64,000 nt of DNA, taken from NCBI GenBank assembly GCA_945859605.1, contig OX243824.1, positions 20,118,467 through 20,182,466 on the forward strand, written 5' to 3'. Shown here piece by piece: positions 31,496 through 41,889 of this stretch (its first letter is position 1; every line of letters begins with the position of its first letter). The notes beneath the pieces are model-generated. The model did no database searches. It worked only from the letters and a program-made list of their open reading frames with translations, and had not been told where the DNA came from. The position numbers and the translations under genes are program-made. This stretch comes from Lumbricus rubellus. Taxonomy: Eukaryota > Annelida > Clitellata > Crassiclitellata > Lumbricidae.

Positions 31496-34400
31496 ATGGC
31501 AACAAAAGAGCCGGAACAAGGCAGTGGAGGTTTGTATATTAATGTAAACATACTTTAGCAATGTTATTTCTGTTCAAGCTCTATTCTCTATGACAGCATT
31601 TCCGAAACTGTAGGTCGCGACCCAGAATGGGTCACGAAGCTCTGTCAAGTTAGCCGCCATAGTTAATATTTTTAGGGAGATATTTTTTTGTCATTCGCAA
31701 ATTCTAAAATATTCATGAATGTTTTAAATTGTAAACAGTTTTTGCTTAAGTTGCATTTTAATGTTTCAGATATGGTAATATTATGCCAATTTTATGCGGT
31801 GTTCTTAAATCAGCATATTTCATTGCCGATTTAAATATGAAGAGGATTTTAGTGTACTTGTTTAATTGCAATGTTTAATTTTATTCAATTGTTTTCAAGA
31901 TGGCCACACTATTTACAAGTGGGTCCCAACCAAGAGAACTTTGGAGACCACTGCTCTATGTAGAGCTGATTCACAATACAAATCTGATTGAAATTATGAA
32001 TGATGTTTAATCCAACATTTGTGTTGAATCCAGCCTTTTCTTTTATTGGAAAACACGCCAAAATCGTTAGGTCTAATGTTTACCTGTACGGTCGGGGATT
32101 CTACATATCTCTTTGTACTTTTTGCGCTTGGCATTTGTCATGGCTGAAGAGTGCAGTTGCATTGGACCATATGAAGCAGGGGTCGGCCTTAGACACAGGC
32201 AAAGCATGCAGTTGCCTGAGGATGTCAAATTTAAGGGGCACCATATCCACAATAAATGATTATTTGAATTTTTCGTATTTGGCATATGTCATGTCTGGAG
32301 AGTGCTGTTGCATTGGATCAAATGAGGCATTTCTGTCAGTTGGCTGAGTACTGATAAATTTGTCAAATAATTGTCTATTTGGCAATATATTATTTGGGTT
32401 GCAATTCTTTGTCTTCTTTACAGACACGGGTGAAGACGTTATTGAACTTACAGACGAACCGTTTGATGAGCAATCAGAACAATTAGAACAAGTCGAAGAA
32501 GATTCATCGAAACAGGAGGATCAGGAAGAATCGGTGCAAGAGGAGACAGAAGAAAAGAAGCAGCCTGATGATAACAATGAGAATGACGATGACGACGTTG
32601 AGAAACTAGTCGTCAGTCTGAAAGGACTTCCTTTCTCCTCAAGTCTGTCAGAAATTATGAATTTCTTGGAAGGCAAGTGCTTCTCAAATCGCTCTTTTTT
32701 CGATTACTCAATTCACTTGTTTCTTCTTTATTATTTGGAAAGAAAATTAAACTAAATTGAACTTTAGCTATTTGCTGATTTAATTAGGTTGAGGCAGTTT
32801 GTTTATTCTAGAATAAAATTGAAACTGGTTATGAAGTCACCAACACTGACCTAATCAGATTATAGATAAAGATGTATTTTGCACAGGGATTGACATGAAA
32901 CTTTGGAAGTCAATATTACAGGGAATCAGTTTGTTTAGTTCCAGAGATTGTTCTAATTGAACAGTGTACAACGTACATAGAACATAGTAGAACCAACCAG
33001 AATAGCCCATTTTATATTTATTTGCATATATTTGTAAATGAAGATAATAAAGTCAGTGGGACTCAAATCTTTGACTGAGTGTCAATTGGCCCCTCTCTTT
33101 GGAATACTCTGTCTCCATCCACTCGGTCTCAACTTCTAACTGGTAATCCCTCTCCTCATTTTCTTTCCTCAAAACTTATTTCTTCTCTCGTGGCCTTGCG
33201 CACTGGGAGCGCCTCTGAATGGTTCATCCTAGTAGAGACGCTTTATAAATGTTTTAATACAATACAATTGAGTTGTGAGCTATTGCACAGGTTGGTAGTT
33301 TACACATACTATAAATTTTTATGCACTTGTTAAAGAGCTTAGTAATAATGACATGGTGTTTGTCTTTGCTTGCAGGATGTATAATCGTCGGAGGGGAGAA
33401 TGGTATTCACATAATTCATGGGGAAGATGGGCGGCCAAATGGCACAGCGTTTGTCGAATTGGCTTCACAAGAAGACGTCACGCTAGCGCTGAGCAAGAAC
33501 AAAAACCGACTAGGACGTCGATATGTCGAAGGTTGTTGTATGGCTTGCCTTAACCCTTTAATGCTGAGATGGTAGCAAATGGTATAGGAAATCCTATACC
33601 CTCCGGCATTAAAGGGTTAACCGTTTACTGACCGGGGGTATAGGATTCTCATGTACCGTTTACTACACTGTGGGTGGTAAAGGATTAACTGGTTAATTGG
33701 CTTTTAGTTTTTACAACTTTGGGAATTTGCAGATGAGATGTAGTTTCACACGTGTTTGTATCTTTACGTGTTTGTGAATATCCACTTTAATTGTTACTAG
33801 TTAGACTTGTTGATGTCCTGGTGTTGTCTTTGGACATGTATATGACCAGTTTCTAGCGCCTATGATGTGTGTTTTTAGATTTTTTCTCTGAATTTTAAAT
33901 AGAATCAGTACTATTTAGAGCTCTAATGGTTTCAATATGGCTCCAAACAAATCTCATTAAGTGTGCGGTGTATTGGTTTTACAGTCGTTATTTTGTGGTC
34001 CCTTTAAGATTTCTTTTGTCCTGAGTAATTTGTAAATAATGATTGCCATTGATTGGTATTTTTTCTAATTAATCTACCTAACAACCTCTATTGTATTGCA
34101 TTGTATATGACCATTTATAAATCACTTCTCTCAGCAAAATGTCTTTCAGAAGCTCTGTTGCGCTGTCGTCATACATGTGCAAGAAGGCCATATATAATGT
34201 GGGCTACTGGTTTTGTGGTTTTGGTATGTGAAGCCACATATGTGCTGATCTTGACTTTAAAGTAAATTGTGTAATATTCACCACAGTTTTCCAAGCTGAA
34301 AAGAAGGACTTGGAGTATGCGCTGAAGCGGAACGAAGAGCGGAAAGCTGCTGCTGCTGCTGAACAGTCGGGTGATGAGGCAATCGTACGTCTGCGTGGCT

Positions 34401-37400
34401 TGCCGTTCGGATGCACGAAAGAAGAAGTGGCAAGTTTCTTCTTGGGTAAGACCGTCCGCCGAACATCATTCTCACCTTCTTGAATCCTGTGGAGCAATAT
34501 TCTAGGACTTAACACGTTGGCCTGTTAGACATTTTTGTCCGCAAGTGCTTCAGAAACAGTGACCTGCTTAGATGACTATATGGTCAAAGCCTCCATTGTG
34601 GTTTGTTTCCTGTCTCTTATCCTTTTAAAATGCTGCGTATTCATTTCAAAGAGAGTTTTTCAACTATTACCGTTGCTTCTCAGTGACAGGCTCGCTGATC
34701 AATTTCCTGGTAAACGTTGCTTAATAATTATGAAGTATCTACTTAACTTACCATTGAAGTAACAGCTTTTCCCAGACTTTTCAAATGCTTTTCAGTCACG
34801 ACTGTATTAATCTTTATTAGATAATGGTATTACATGGTCTGTCATTCTCCTCCTCATATGGTCCTACCTCCCCCACTACCTGTGGTCTGTCTGGTATATA
34901 TATATATATATATATATGGGTGTGACACGGTTGATCAATTTTTACTTTCAAACTGCCGCGGTTGGCTTTTCAACTGATGTTTCTGTTTGGCGTGTGGGTT
35001 GATTTGACAGGGTTGGCGATTGCTCCCAATGGTATAACCATTCTTACTGATCACCTCGGTCGGACTGCGGGCGATGGATTTGTCCAGTTCACTTCGGCTG
35101 ACCTGGTAGAACAGGCTTTGAAAAAGCACAAGGAGAAAATTAAGCACAGGTGGGCAGCGGCGGCTGACGACCGGTTTGGGTTTGGCACTTTGGTTATTTT
35201 ACCGGTTTGGTTAATTGCACATTCAGGGTGAGCCAGCCCCCCGGTTGGTATGTTCGTCGTCAACGGAACAATGGCCCCCTTTGGCCCAAGGTTGGTCAAA
35301 ATCGGGACACGGTGAGGCTTAGCTAGGACCATCTTACTTACTTACCTGGTTAGTGGCGCTTGTGGTGACCGCAGACATATTTTGTTACGTGTATTTCAGG
35401 TTGTATGTAAACATTGTAAAGGCACTTGTATTATGTTGTGTACACATATATTTCTTGTTTTCTCGTTATTACTAATGTTCCTTATCTATAAATGTTGTAA
35501 AGGCTACATTGTCTTGTGTATGTAATCCTTGTTTTTCTCATTATTACTAATATTCTGATTCTGCCTAATTTTTATTACCTGTTTTGATTTTGTATAGTCA
35601 CTGCATCAAAACATTATCATAACATTCTGGAATACCAAAAAATACTATTTTTTTTATCTTTTTAAATTAAAATTTTTATGTGTGATCTGGTGTAGTGCTG
35701 TTCTGCTATTTCTTTATTAAAGACTTGTTGATACAATCGCTAAAAAAGGTACAAAAGCTGCAATTTAGAGTTAGAATAGTTTTGCAGTTAGAATAATGAA
35801 AAATAATTGTCTAAAAAAGGCTGAGTGAATTAAGGATTAAGGTCTGTGTTATATTGTAGGAGGATGGAATGTGTGATGTGCAGCTATACTTGTACTAAAA
35901 ATTTATCTTGTTTTACAAATGCTGCGGCTAGTACTTAATAAAACAAATGCCACTTTCACATGATCAATTAAATTCAAACCATTCTACCTGTTTTATCTAC
36001 GTGGAGAATTTCTTACAAGGTGGAAGTTTAAGTTTTCTGAATTTGTTAGAAGGTGGAAGCTGACATTTTCATGTTGACTAGTTGAAAGCTGAATTTTCAT
36101 GTTGACTAGTTGAAAGCTGAATTTTCATGTTGACTTATTGGAAGCTGAATTTTCATGTTGACTTATTGGAAGCTGAATTTTCATGTTGACTTATTGGAAG
36201 CTGAATTTTCATGTTGACTTATTGGAAGCTGAATTTTCATGTTGACTTATTGAAAGCTGAATTTTCATGTTGACTAGTTGAAAGCTGAATTTTCATGTTG
36301 ACTTATTGGAAGCTGAATTTTCATGTTGACTAGTTGAAAGCTGAATTTTCATGTTGACTAGTTGGAAGCTGACATTTTATGCTTACATGTATAGTTGATT
36401 TTTTTCAGTAACACCTGAAGCCGCACTCGGGTGCAGTTTAAAACTTTTGCGCTCCGCTACTGTGTTTAAAATGAGCATCTTTATAGTAACTGCATCAAGG
36501 AGTTTATAGTTACATGTTACAGCATCAAGAAAGTCCACGTGAAATCAAGCCGCATGTTATTTTATCCTGTAACTCGTACTGTGAGAGCCAAGTGCTGAAT
36601 GATAATAATAATAATAACGACAATTTATATGGCGCCGTAACTCGGCCATACCGCTACATACAAGGGCGCCTTGTGCTTGCCATCATGCAAGTCCCTGTAT
36701 TGTCTGACTGGTGCTTGGAGCGTGAAAGTTTTCCAGCGCTCGTAGTTCTACTTGATTTTAAGTTAACCTGCGTGAATGGGACTGGGGATTTCTATGCACC
36801 AGCTGTGCAGATTTTTAATGGTAATAATCTGCTCAGGTTCATTCGTTCATTCATTCATTTCGAGAATTTATATAGCGCCTCTTCAAGAAACCTACTCAGA
36901 GGTGCTCCCAGCCTAGCCACAGTTTGCCTGCCGCATGCTGCACGGGTGAGCGACGTCGCTGACAGATGTTTTTCGATGATTGTTTCAGATATATCGAAGT
37001 CTACAAGAGCAGTCTGTTGGAACTAGACAGGAAATCTGGAAAGCCGAGCTCGTGGTCCGGCAGCAGGCCAGGTCCCTATGATCGCCACGGGAGAGAATTT
37101 ATGGGGAAAGGAGGAAACATCAAGGGTGTGTTTTAAATTCAATCTGTTTTACCCTTTACCAGCCAAGGGTATATAGGATTTCTCATATCGTTTACTACAC
37201 TGTGGTCAGTAAAAGGTTAATAGGTGGGACTGTCCATATATATTACGTACAAGGATGTATCACTCAATTTGGACAATTTGCGTATGGTTGCATATGGCGG
37301 AGGGAGCATCAAAAAATGTTCGTACACAAAATAAATGTAATTATGATGTCCACATTAGCTTATTTTTAGCTCTGTATTATCCTATTATAGTCGTCCTATG

Positions 37401-40400
37401 GCATTTATTTGCATCATTGTTAAATTCTATTAAGATCTAGGCAGTAAACCACAATGGTAACATTTTGTAGCTCTAGTAAAGAATGATGTTAAAAAAAATG
37501 GTGGGCTATTTTTGGCATACATGTGTAATACATGGTCCACAGGTTGCAAGTTGTACAGCACTGAACCCAAGGACTTAGGGAGTTTAACCCTTTAATGCCG
37601 GAGGGTATAGGATTTCCCATACCATTTACTACCATCTCGGCATTAAAGGGTTAAATCCCTGCAAGGCAGAACTTTTGGGATTTCTGCTCTGGCCCAAGGG
37701 AGTAGGCTACATTGACCATTCACTGTCAATGGAGGATCTGATGGTCAGGAAGAGGACCTGTTGTATTCCACTTTCAGATGCTAAGAAAAATTTGTCACTA
37801 GTTAGCCCTTTTATACCCACGGTTGCTGTCCGGGCTGAATGAATGGATTACTTATTTTTCATGCTTCATATTATGCAATGATATGTCATTTGATTAATGC
37901 TTTTCACGATTATTTAGTAAATTTGCCGGTTGATAAGTAATTTGAGGAGTGTAAGTTCTGCAGTTATGATACAGACACATGAGCAGAGTGTGGTCGTGTG
38001 CAAGCTGTGTTAACATGTAGACAAATATTTTTGCTTGACTTTATTGTGCTCACGATCTTATTGTTTTTCTTATTCACAGGTCTCTTTGATAGTTTTTCTG
38101 GGGGCTTTGGAGGAGGATTTGGAGACGGGTTTGGAGGTGGATTTGGCGGCGGCTTTGGAGGTGGATTTGGAGGTAGATTTGGTGGTGGTGGTATGGGAGG
38201 TGGCATGGGAGGAATGTCTGGCGGATATGGTGGAGGAGGAGGAGGTGGTGGCAGCGGTTATGGCCGTGGCCGAGCGAACGAAGTGGACGGAGAGTTCATA
38301 TCACGAACTGGACATTTTGTCCACATGCGAGGTCTTCCGTTCTCCGTCACGGAAGAAGACGTTGTCAAGGTGAACTTTTCTCTCACATCTATACACATGG
38401 ACCGGTAACGCGTCCGCTCACAGAGCGGTAGGTTGCGGATTCGACTCCGGGTAACGACCTTTGGCAAGTTGTTCACGCACACGTGCCTCTGTCACCCAGC
38501 AGTATAATTTGGTACCGGCGTAAGCTGGGAAGTAAACAGCAAGTCCTGCTATACACTGGCCCCGTGTCCAGGACCTTGGGATTCGTCCATTGCTGGCTCA
38601 GGGCCATGGAAAAGGAGATGAGCGCCTTCCTGTGTTCCTCATGGAATGGGATGAGACTTTACTTTACTATACACATAATATATTGTGATGTCGAAATGTG
38701 ATGCTGCATGAGAGGTGGCGTGGCTATGTCAAATCATGATTTCTGTATGTGCACTTGTCATAGCGCCCCTTCAATCTCTTCTACTCAGAGGCGCTCCCGA
38801 ATGCAGAGCTGACACTGCATCAGAGTTTCATGCCGAAGCGCTGAGCAATTGTGAGTGAAGGACTTGCCCAAGGTCCTTACGCGGCGAGGTGGATTCGAAC
38901 CTTCCGGCTCCAAGGCAACGACTGCACCACCGTGCCCCACATGTATGTGCGTAATATAGTGATGTCAAAATATTTATGCTGTACGAGAGGTAGCGCTGCT
39001 ATGTCGAATCATGATTATTAAGGTTGTAAATATTCATCATATAGGACTGAAATCCTACACTTGTGATTGCACGTGACCAGCTGTGCTTTTATTTTTGTAT
39101 GCATGGAGCAAATCTTCTGGTTCTGTGCCTTATTTAAGCACGTTCAAATGTCCGACATCGTCATTCCTCTCTGAGATTCTTCCACTTTCCTTGTCTATCT
39201 GTCATCCAATCTGGCTTACTCTTTCTCTTGTACACCTCTATTTTTTTTCTTTGATGACCAGTTTTAATTGCGAGTCTCCTCCGCATGTGTTCGGTTCATT
39301 TCCTTTGTATCCCTCTGTCTCTCGCTGTCTGTCTGTCTCTCTGTCTCTCTTTCTTTATGCGTGTGTGTGTGTCGGTCTTTTTTGTCTCTACCGCTCACAC
39401 ATACTTCTTATAGTGCATATCCCCAATCATCCCCCATTACTTCATTTGTTTTTATAAGGCATATGTAAACAGTAATAAACACCTAATGCTCCTGATATGA
39501 TTGGTTTATTTCAGTTTTTTCAATGTAAACAGTAATAAACACCTAATGCTTTTGATCTGATTGGTTTATTTCAGTTTTTTTTAAATGTAAACAGTAATAA
39601 ACACCTAATGCTCCTGATATGATTGGTTTATTTCAGGTTTTTTAAAATGTAAACAGTAATAAACACCTAATGCTCCTGATATGATTGGTTTATTTCAGTT
39701 TTTTTAATGTAAACAGTAATAAACAACTAATGCTTCTGCTCTGATTGGTTTATTTCAGTTTTTTGAGCCTATCGTTCCAACAAATATCGTCATCGAATTC
39801 TTTCGCAACGGCCGCAAAACGGGAAATGCGAACGTGGATTTTAATTCCGCGAGAGATGCCAAGGAAGCGTTGAAAAAGCACAAAGCCATGATGGGTATGA
39901 GTTTGGTGCAGTACTGATTTGAGTGGTGTGTTTAATTCATAAACAGAAATTATTTGTGAAGAAGAACAATAACATCCTTTTTTAAACATTTCGTTTGTGC
40001 CTTGCATTTCGCAAATTATGCATTTTAGATTGAATTGGGTTGTGGAAATTTAAGATTATAATAAAGAACTCGTAAGTTTTTATCAATATTTTGAGTGAAT
40101 TGTCATGAAAAATATTTCTTGTTGAATTCTTTGATAATGAATTCGTTCTGTACAGTTGTATGTATGTATGTATGTATGTATGTATGTATGTGTGTTTGTA
40201 TGTATGTATGTATGTATGTATGTATGTATGTATGTATATGAACATTTTTATAGCGCCTTACAATAACCTCACGAAGGCGCTTTAAAAGAATCTTGCCTTA
40301 GTTCGTTCAGGAGTGCATCTGAGTAGCCTTCCTTGTAGAGTGCTCTATATAAAGTTTCCTAGAATAAAATAAATACAATTTGGTACAGTACTGAGGTTTT

Positions 40401-40522
40401 GTGACGTCTGAGATTACGAAACAAATGTTTGAACAAAAGTTTTTCTTAACGTTGCAGAACATCGTTACGTGGAGCTCTACCTTAATACAACGTCACCGCC
40501 AGGTCGTGGGGGTCGCTACTAA
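31496..40522 (+). CDS. hnRNP H/F-type RNA-binding protein, three quasi-RRMs
   Basis: Nine coding exons: 31496-31529, 32424-32672, 33376-33531, 34287-34445, 35011-35149, 36989-37125, 38080-38369, 39759-39894, 40458-40522. All phases fit and give 454 residues, close to human hnRNP H (449). Residues 12-72 are very acidic. Quasi-RRMs lie near 73-147 (VSLKGLPFSSS; RRYVE), 179-252 (VRLRGLPFGCTKEE; HRYIEVYKSS) and 370-441 (VHMRGLPFSVTEED; HRYVELYLN). A Gly/Phe-rich linker (GGFGGGFGDGFGG) separates the second and third. The family binds G-runs in pre-mRNA and steers splicing and poly(A) choice in the nucleus. A tail beyond the third domain is nearly absent, ending SPPGRGGRY, so the usual C-terminal Gly/Tyr region is missing. 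Intron 2 uses a GC donor. Human H, F, H2 and H3 are paralogues, so no single symbol is given. Confidence 0.95.
31594..31953. mobile_element. hAT-type element with TGTAGGTCGCGACCC subterminus
   Basis: Left end CAGCATTTCCGAAACTGTAG, right end TTTGGAGACCACTG. It is flanked by ctctatga and ctctatgt (7 of 8). The GGTCGCGACCC ... GTGGGTCCCAACC layout is that of a very common hAT family in animals. It lies in intron 1 of the hnRNP H gene. Confidence 0.88.
33060..33275 (+). pseudogene. LINE ORF2 C-terminal relic with SINE-like tail
   Basis: A frame reads GPSLWNTLSPSTRSQL then NPSPHFLSSKLISSLVA, matching the GPxLWNSLP...FKxxLK end of CR1/L2-type ORF2. It is followed directly by CTGGGAGCGCCTCTGAATGG and GAGACGCTTTATAAATG. 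This tail also ends the SINEs of this window. It lies in intron 2 of the hnRNP H gene. Confidence 0.7.
33550..33620. mobile_element. 71-bp piggyBac-like MITE
   Basis: TTAACCCTTTAATGC at one end and GGCATTAAAGGGTTAA at the other. TTAA forms both boundaries. It has the reverse orientation of the copies at 19054 and 37584. It begins about 20 bases past the donor of exon 3. Confidence 0.75.
33617..33688. mobile_element. Second piggyBac-like MITE sharing a TTAA
   Basis: It starts at the TTAA that ends the previous copy and finishes GGTAAAGGATTAA. The core GGGGTATAGGATTCTC and CCGTTTACTACACTGTGG matches the variant at 37149. So a second element either inserted at, or was duplicated from, the same TTAA. 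Confidence 0.65.
35150..36040. other. Part of hnRNP H intron 5, no element recognised
   Basis: The first 180 bases are GC-richer (CGGCGGCTGACGACCGG, CAGCCCCCCGG). The rest is AT-rich with repeated TTTTCTC(A/G)TTATTACTAAT words near 35460 and 35530. No exon seen. Confidence 0.35.
36049..36385. repeat. 28-bp minisatellite in hnRNP H intron 5
   Basis: About twelve units GAAAGCTGAATTTTCATGTT followed by GACTAGTT, or the variant ending GACTTATT. The two variants are interleaved along the array. Confidence 0.95.
36850..36910 (-). repeat. Retroposon tail fragment
   Basis: On the minus strand it reads GGGAGCACCTCTGAGTAGGT then GAAGAGGCGCTATATAAA and GAATGAATGAATGAA. This is the shared SINE/LINE tail alone. 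Confidence 0.55.
37149..37220. mobile_element. piggyBac-like MITE, variant
   Basis: It starts TTACCCTTTACCAGCC and ends CAGTAAAAGGTTAA. It shares GGATTTCTCATATCG and TTTACTACACTGTGG with the element at 33617. Confidence 0.6.
37584..37654. mobile_element. 71-bp piggyBac-like MITE
   Basis: TTAACCCTTTAATGCCGGAG at the left, CTCGGCATTAAAGGGTTAA at the right. It is the best-preserved copy, with arms of 17 bases and TTAA boundaries. It lies in hnRNP H intron 6. Confidence 0.8.
38397..38560 (+). mobile_element. Second tRNA-derived SINE family
   Basis: GTAACGCGTCCGCTCACAGA resembles an A-box region, and GGTTGCGGATTCGACTCCGG holds a B-box-like GATTCGACTCC. The body differs from the main SINE (TTGGCAAGTTGTTCACGCAC). 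One copy only is seen, in hnRNP H intron 7, about 30 bases past the donor. The 3' limit is uncertain. Confidence 0.55.
38743..38941 (-). mobile_element. tRNA-headed SINE
   Basis: Minus-strand copy with head GTGGGGCACGGTGGTGCAGT, body CAAGTCCTTCACTCACAATT and tail GGGAGCGCCTCTGAGTAGAA followed by GAAGGGGCGCTATGACAAGT. Nearly the same as the copy at 3438. Confidence 0.85.
39290..39372. repeat. CT-rich and (TG)n simple sequence
   Basis: TCTGTCTCTC-like units run into GTGTGTGTGTGT, in hnRNP H intron 7. Confidence 0.8.
39463..39764 (+). repeat. Five-copy array of the hnRNP H exon 8 splice acceptor
   Basis: Five units of 60-62 bases (ATGTAAACAGTAATAAACAC, CTAATGCTCCTGATATGATT, GGTTTATTTCAG, T-run). 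Each ends in the acceptor TTTATTTCAG followed by T or GT and more Ts. AGs lie at 39513-39514, 39573-39574, 39635-39636, 39697-39698 and 39757-39758. The last is the real one before FFEPIVP. The four upstream sites are potential decoys. Each would add an early in-frame stop when read in exon 8's phase. Confidence 0.93.
40157..40238. repeat. (TATG)n microsatellite
   Basis: About 80 bases of TATG units with one GTGTGTTTG interruption, in the last hnRNP H intron. Confidence 0.9.
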
Positions 40523-40715
40523 TCTACCACCATAGGGGGTGAGTACTACATTATTGAAAATAAACTATTGGCTTCTACAGAACTGTAGTCAGTGTAGTGA
40601 TTAGGAGTTTGCGATTATTTAAAAAGATCTAGGGCTGTTATTAAAATGTCTCCAGAGATAGCATGTTCTATACTTGGTCAGCAAGACTGTTTCTTGCAGT
40701 AGTGGCCACCGCTGC

Positions 40716-40823
40716 TGGAACAGTCTGCCTGCCACTTTTCGTTTGGCTAGCTCAGTTGAGGCTTTCAAATCTCGATTCGACACTTTTCTCTTTTCTAAGG
40801 CAAGCTTGACAGCAGTTGACTGA
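40716..40823 (+). pseudogene. LINE ORF2 C-terminal relic
   Basis: The frame reads WNSLPATFRLASSVEAFKSR then FDTFLFSKASLTAVD and a stop. This is a textbook LINE ORF2 ending (WNSLP...FKSRL...LF). It lies in the probable 3' UTR intron of the hnRNP H gene. Confidence 0.75.
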
Positions 40824-41428
40824 CTGGGTGGGTTGAGAAGCTTGATTAGCCCTGAATATCATGCACAAATGTCTGGCTCATGCTGTTTCGATATAAAATC
40901 ATAATGCACCATCATATTGTGTTCAAATATCAAGCAAGTGTCGTAAAGAGAATGTTTGATGCATGAAATGCGAGTTGTTGATTCCTTCACTAGGTAATTG
41001 ATTGATGTTAGTGAAAGTAGGAATTCATCATCCCTGCTAGCTTCAATAGCGTATTTCAAGATAGACTTAAAAATGACCAACCACATAAATATTCAGAGGC
41101 ATAGTATTTATGCATATTTATTTGTATTCGGATTAATTTATGCATGAATTTGCAAGCATGTTGTTTGTTGTTTCTAGGTTCCAGTAAATGACAGCGCGTT
41201 TGAAGTGAACACACATCTTCATCGGGCATCGATTTAATTCGTTTGGCGTTGTGCCCGCATCATTCGACTGCTGTGCGTTCTGAACAGTGACTGCTTTGTG
41301 TGTGTCGGTCTTTTTTATGCGTAACATTTCCACTCAATCATATAATAACAGTTTCCGATAGACAAACCGTCTTTACTTACCTACAGTTAAATGACGATAT
41401 CTTCATCGAAGTGGACTGTGTGATGACG

Positions 41429-41482
41429 GCTCTGGGGCCACAAAGGCTCTGGGGCCACAGAGACTCTGGGGCCACAAAGGCT
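41429..41482. repeat. Three-copy 19-bp repeat
   Basis: GGCTCTGGGGCCACAAAGG repeats three times with one variant (CAGAGA). It is in the presumed hnRNP H 3' UTR. Confidence 0.8.
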
Positions 41483-41570
41483 CGTGCATCAGTTTTGACA
41501 GAATTTGCATTAGCCTTTGAATTTCATTGCTCCTTGTTTTGAGCAAGTCATCAGTTAATGCTCCTTTGTA

Positions 41571-41884
41571 CAGGGCTGCTGAGTGGGGGGTGAATGCCCA
41601 GGGCCCAGCTCCTTTTATGGATCTGGGCTAGATTGGTATATATTGATAAATTTCTGATTTATGTCTTTTAGAATTTAATATTGTGGAGAAAATTGACTAC
41701 AATTAGTTTAAACTTCAAGTTAACTACTTAATAAATTCATATTTTATACATAAATATAAAATTATAGGTTGAACTTGTGCATGAAATTGTTTATAAAAAA
41801 TTGTTTCTCATTAAGCCGTAAGATAGTTTACGGGCCCGTGACCGCTCTGCCTAGGGGCCTGGATTTTTACTCTCGTCAGCCTTG
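41571..41884. mobile_element. MITE with CAGGGCTG / CAGCCTTG ends
   Basis: It starts CAGGGCTGCTGAGTGGGGGG and ends CTCTCGTCAGCCTTG. It shares internal words with 2484-2829 (TTGTTTCTCATTAAGCC, AAGATAGTTTACGG). Flanking octamers match 5 of 8 (cctttgta, catttggg). Confidence 0.6.
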
Positions 41885-41889
41885 CATTT

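Larger units (their letters stand above)
40523..41560 (+). other. hnRNP H 3' UTR with probable intron
   Basis: Sixteen bases past the stop, a donor GGGG|GTGAGT ends an exon at 40538. An acceptor TTGTTTCTAG at 41168-41177 can begin the next. The rest of the 3' UTR probably follows to a poly(A) site I cannot place. An exon junction this close to the stop should not trigger decay. Confidence 0.45.

Noticed and set aside
33353..33553. Alternative frame over hnRNP H exon 3 using the GT at 32677
   Set aside because: It gives an Arg-rich peptide without RRM residues. The GC donor restores the expected GCIIVGGENG segment.
34204..34515. 103-residue minus-strand frame
   Set aside because: It is the antisense of hnRNP H exon 4.
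36514..37026. 170-residue open frame
   Set aside because: It crosses a retroposon tail and an intron, and overlaps hnRNP H exon 6 in the wrong frame. No family features.
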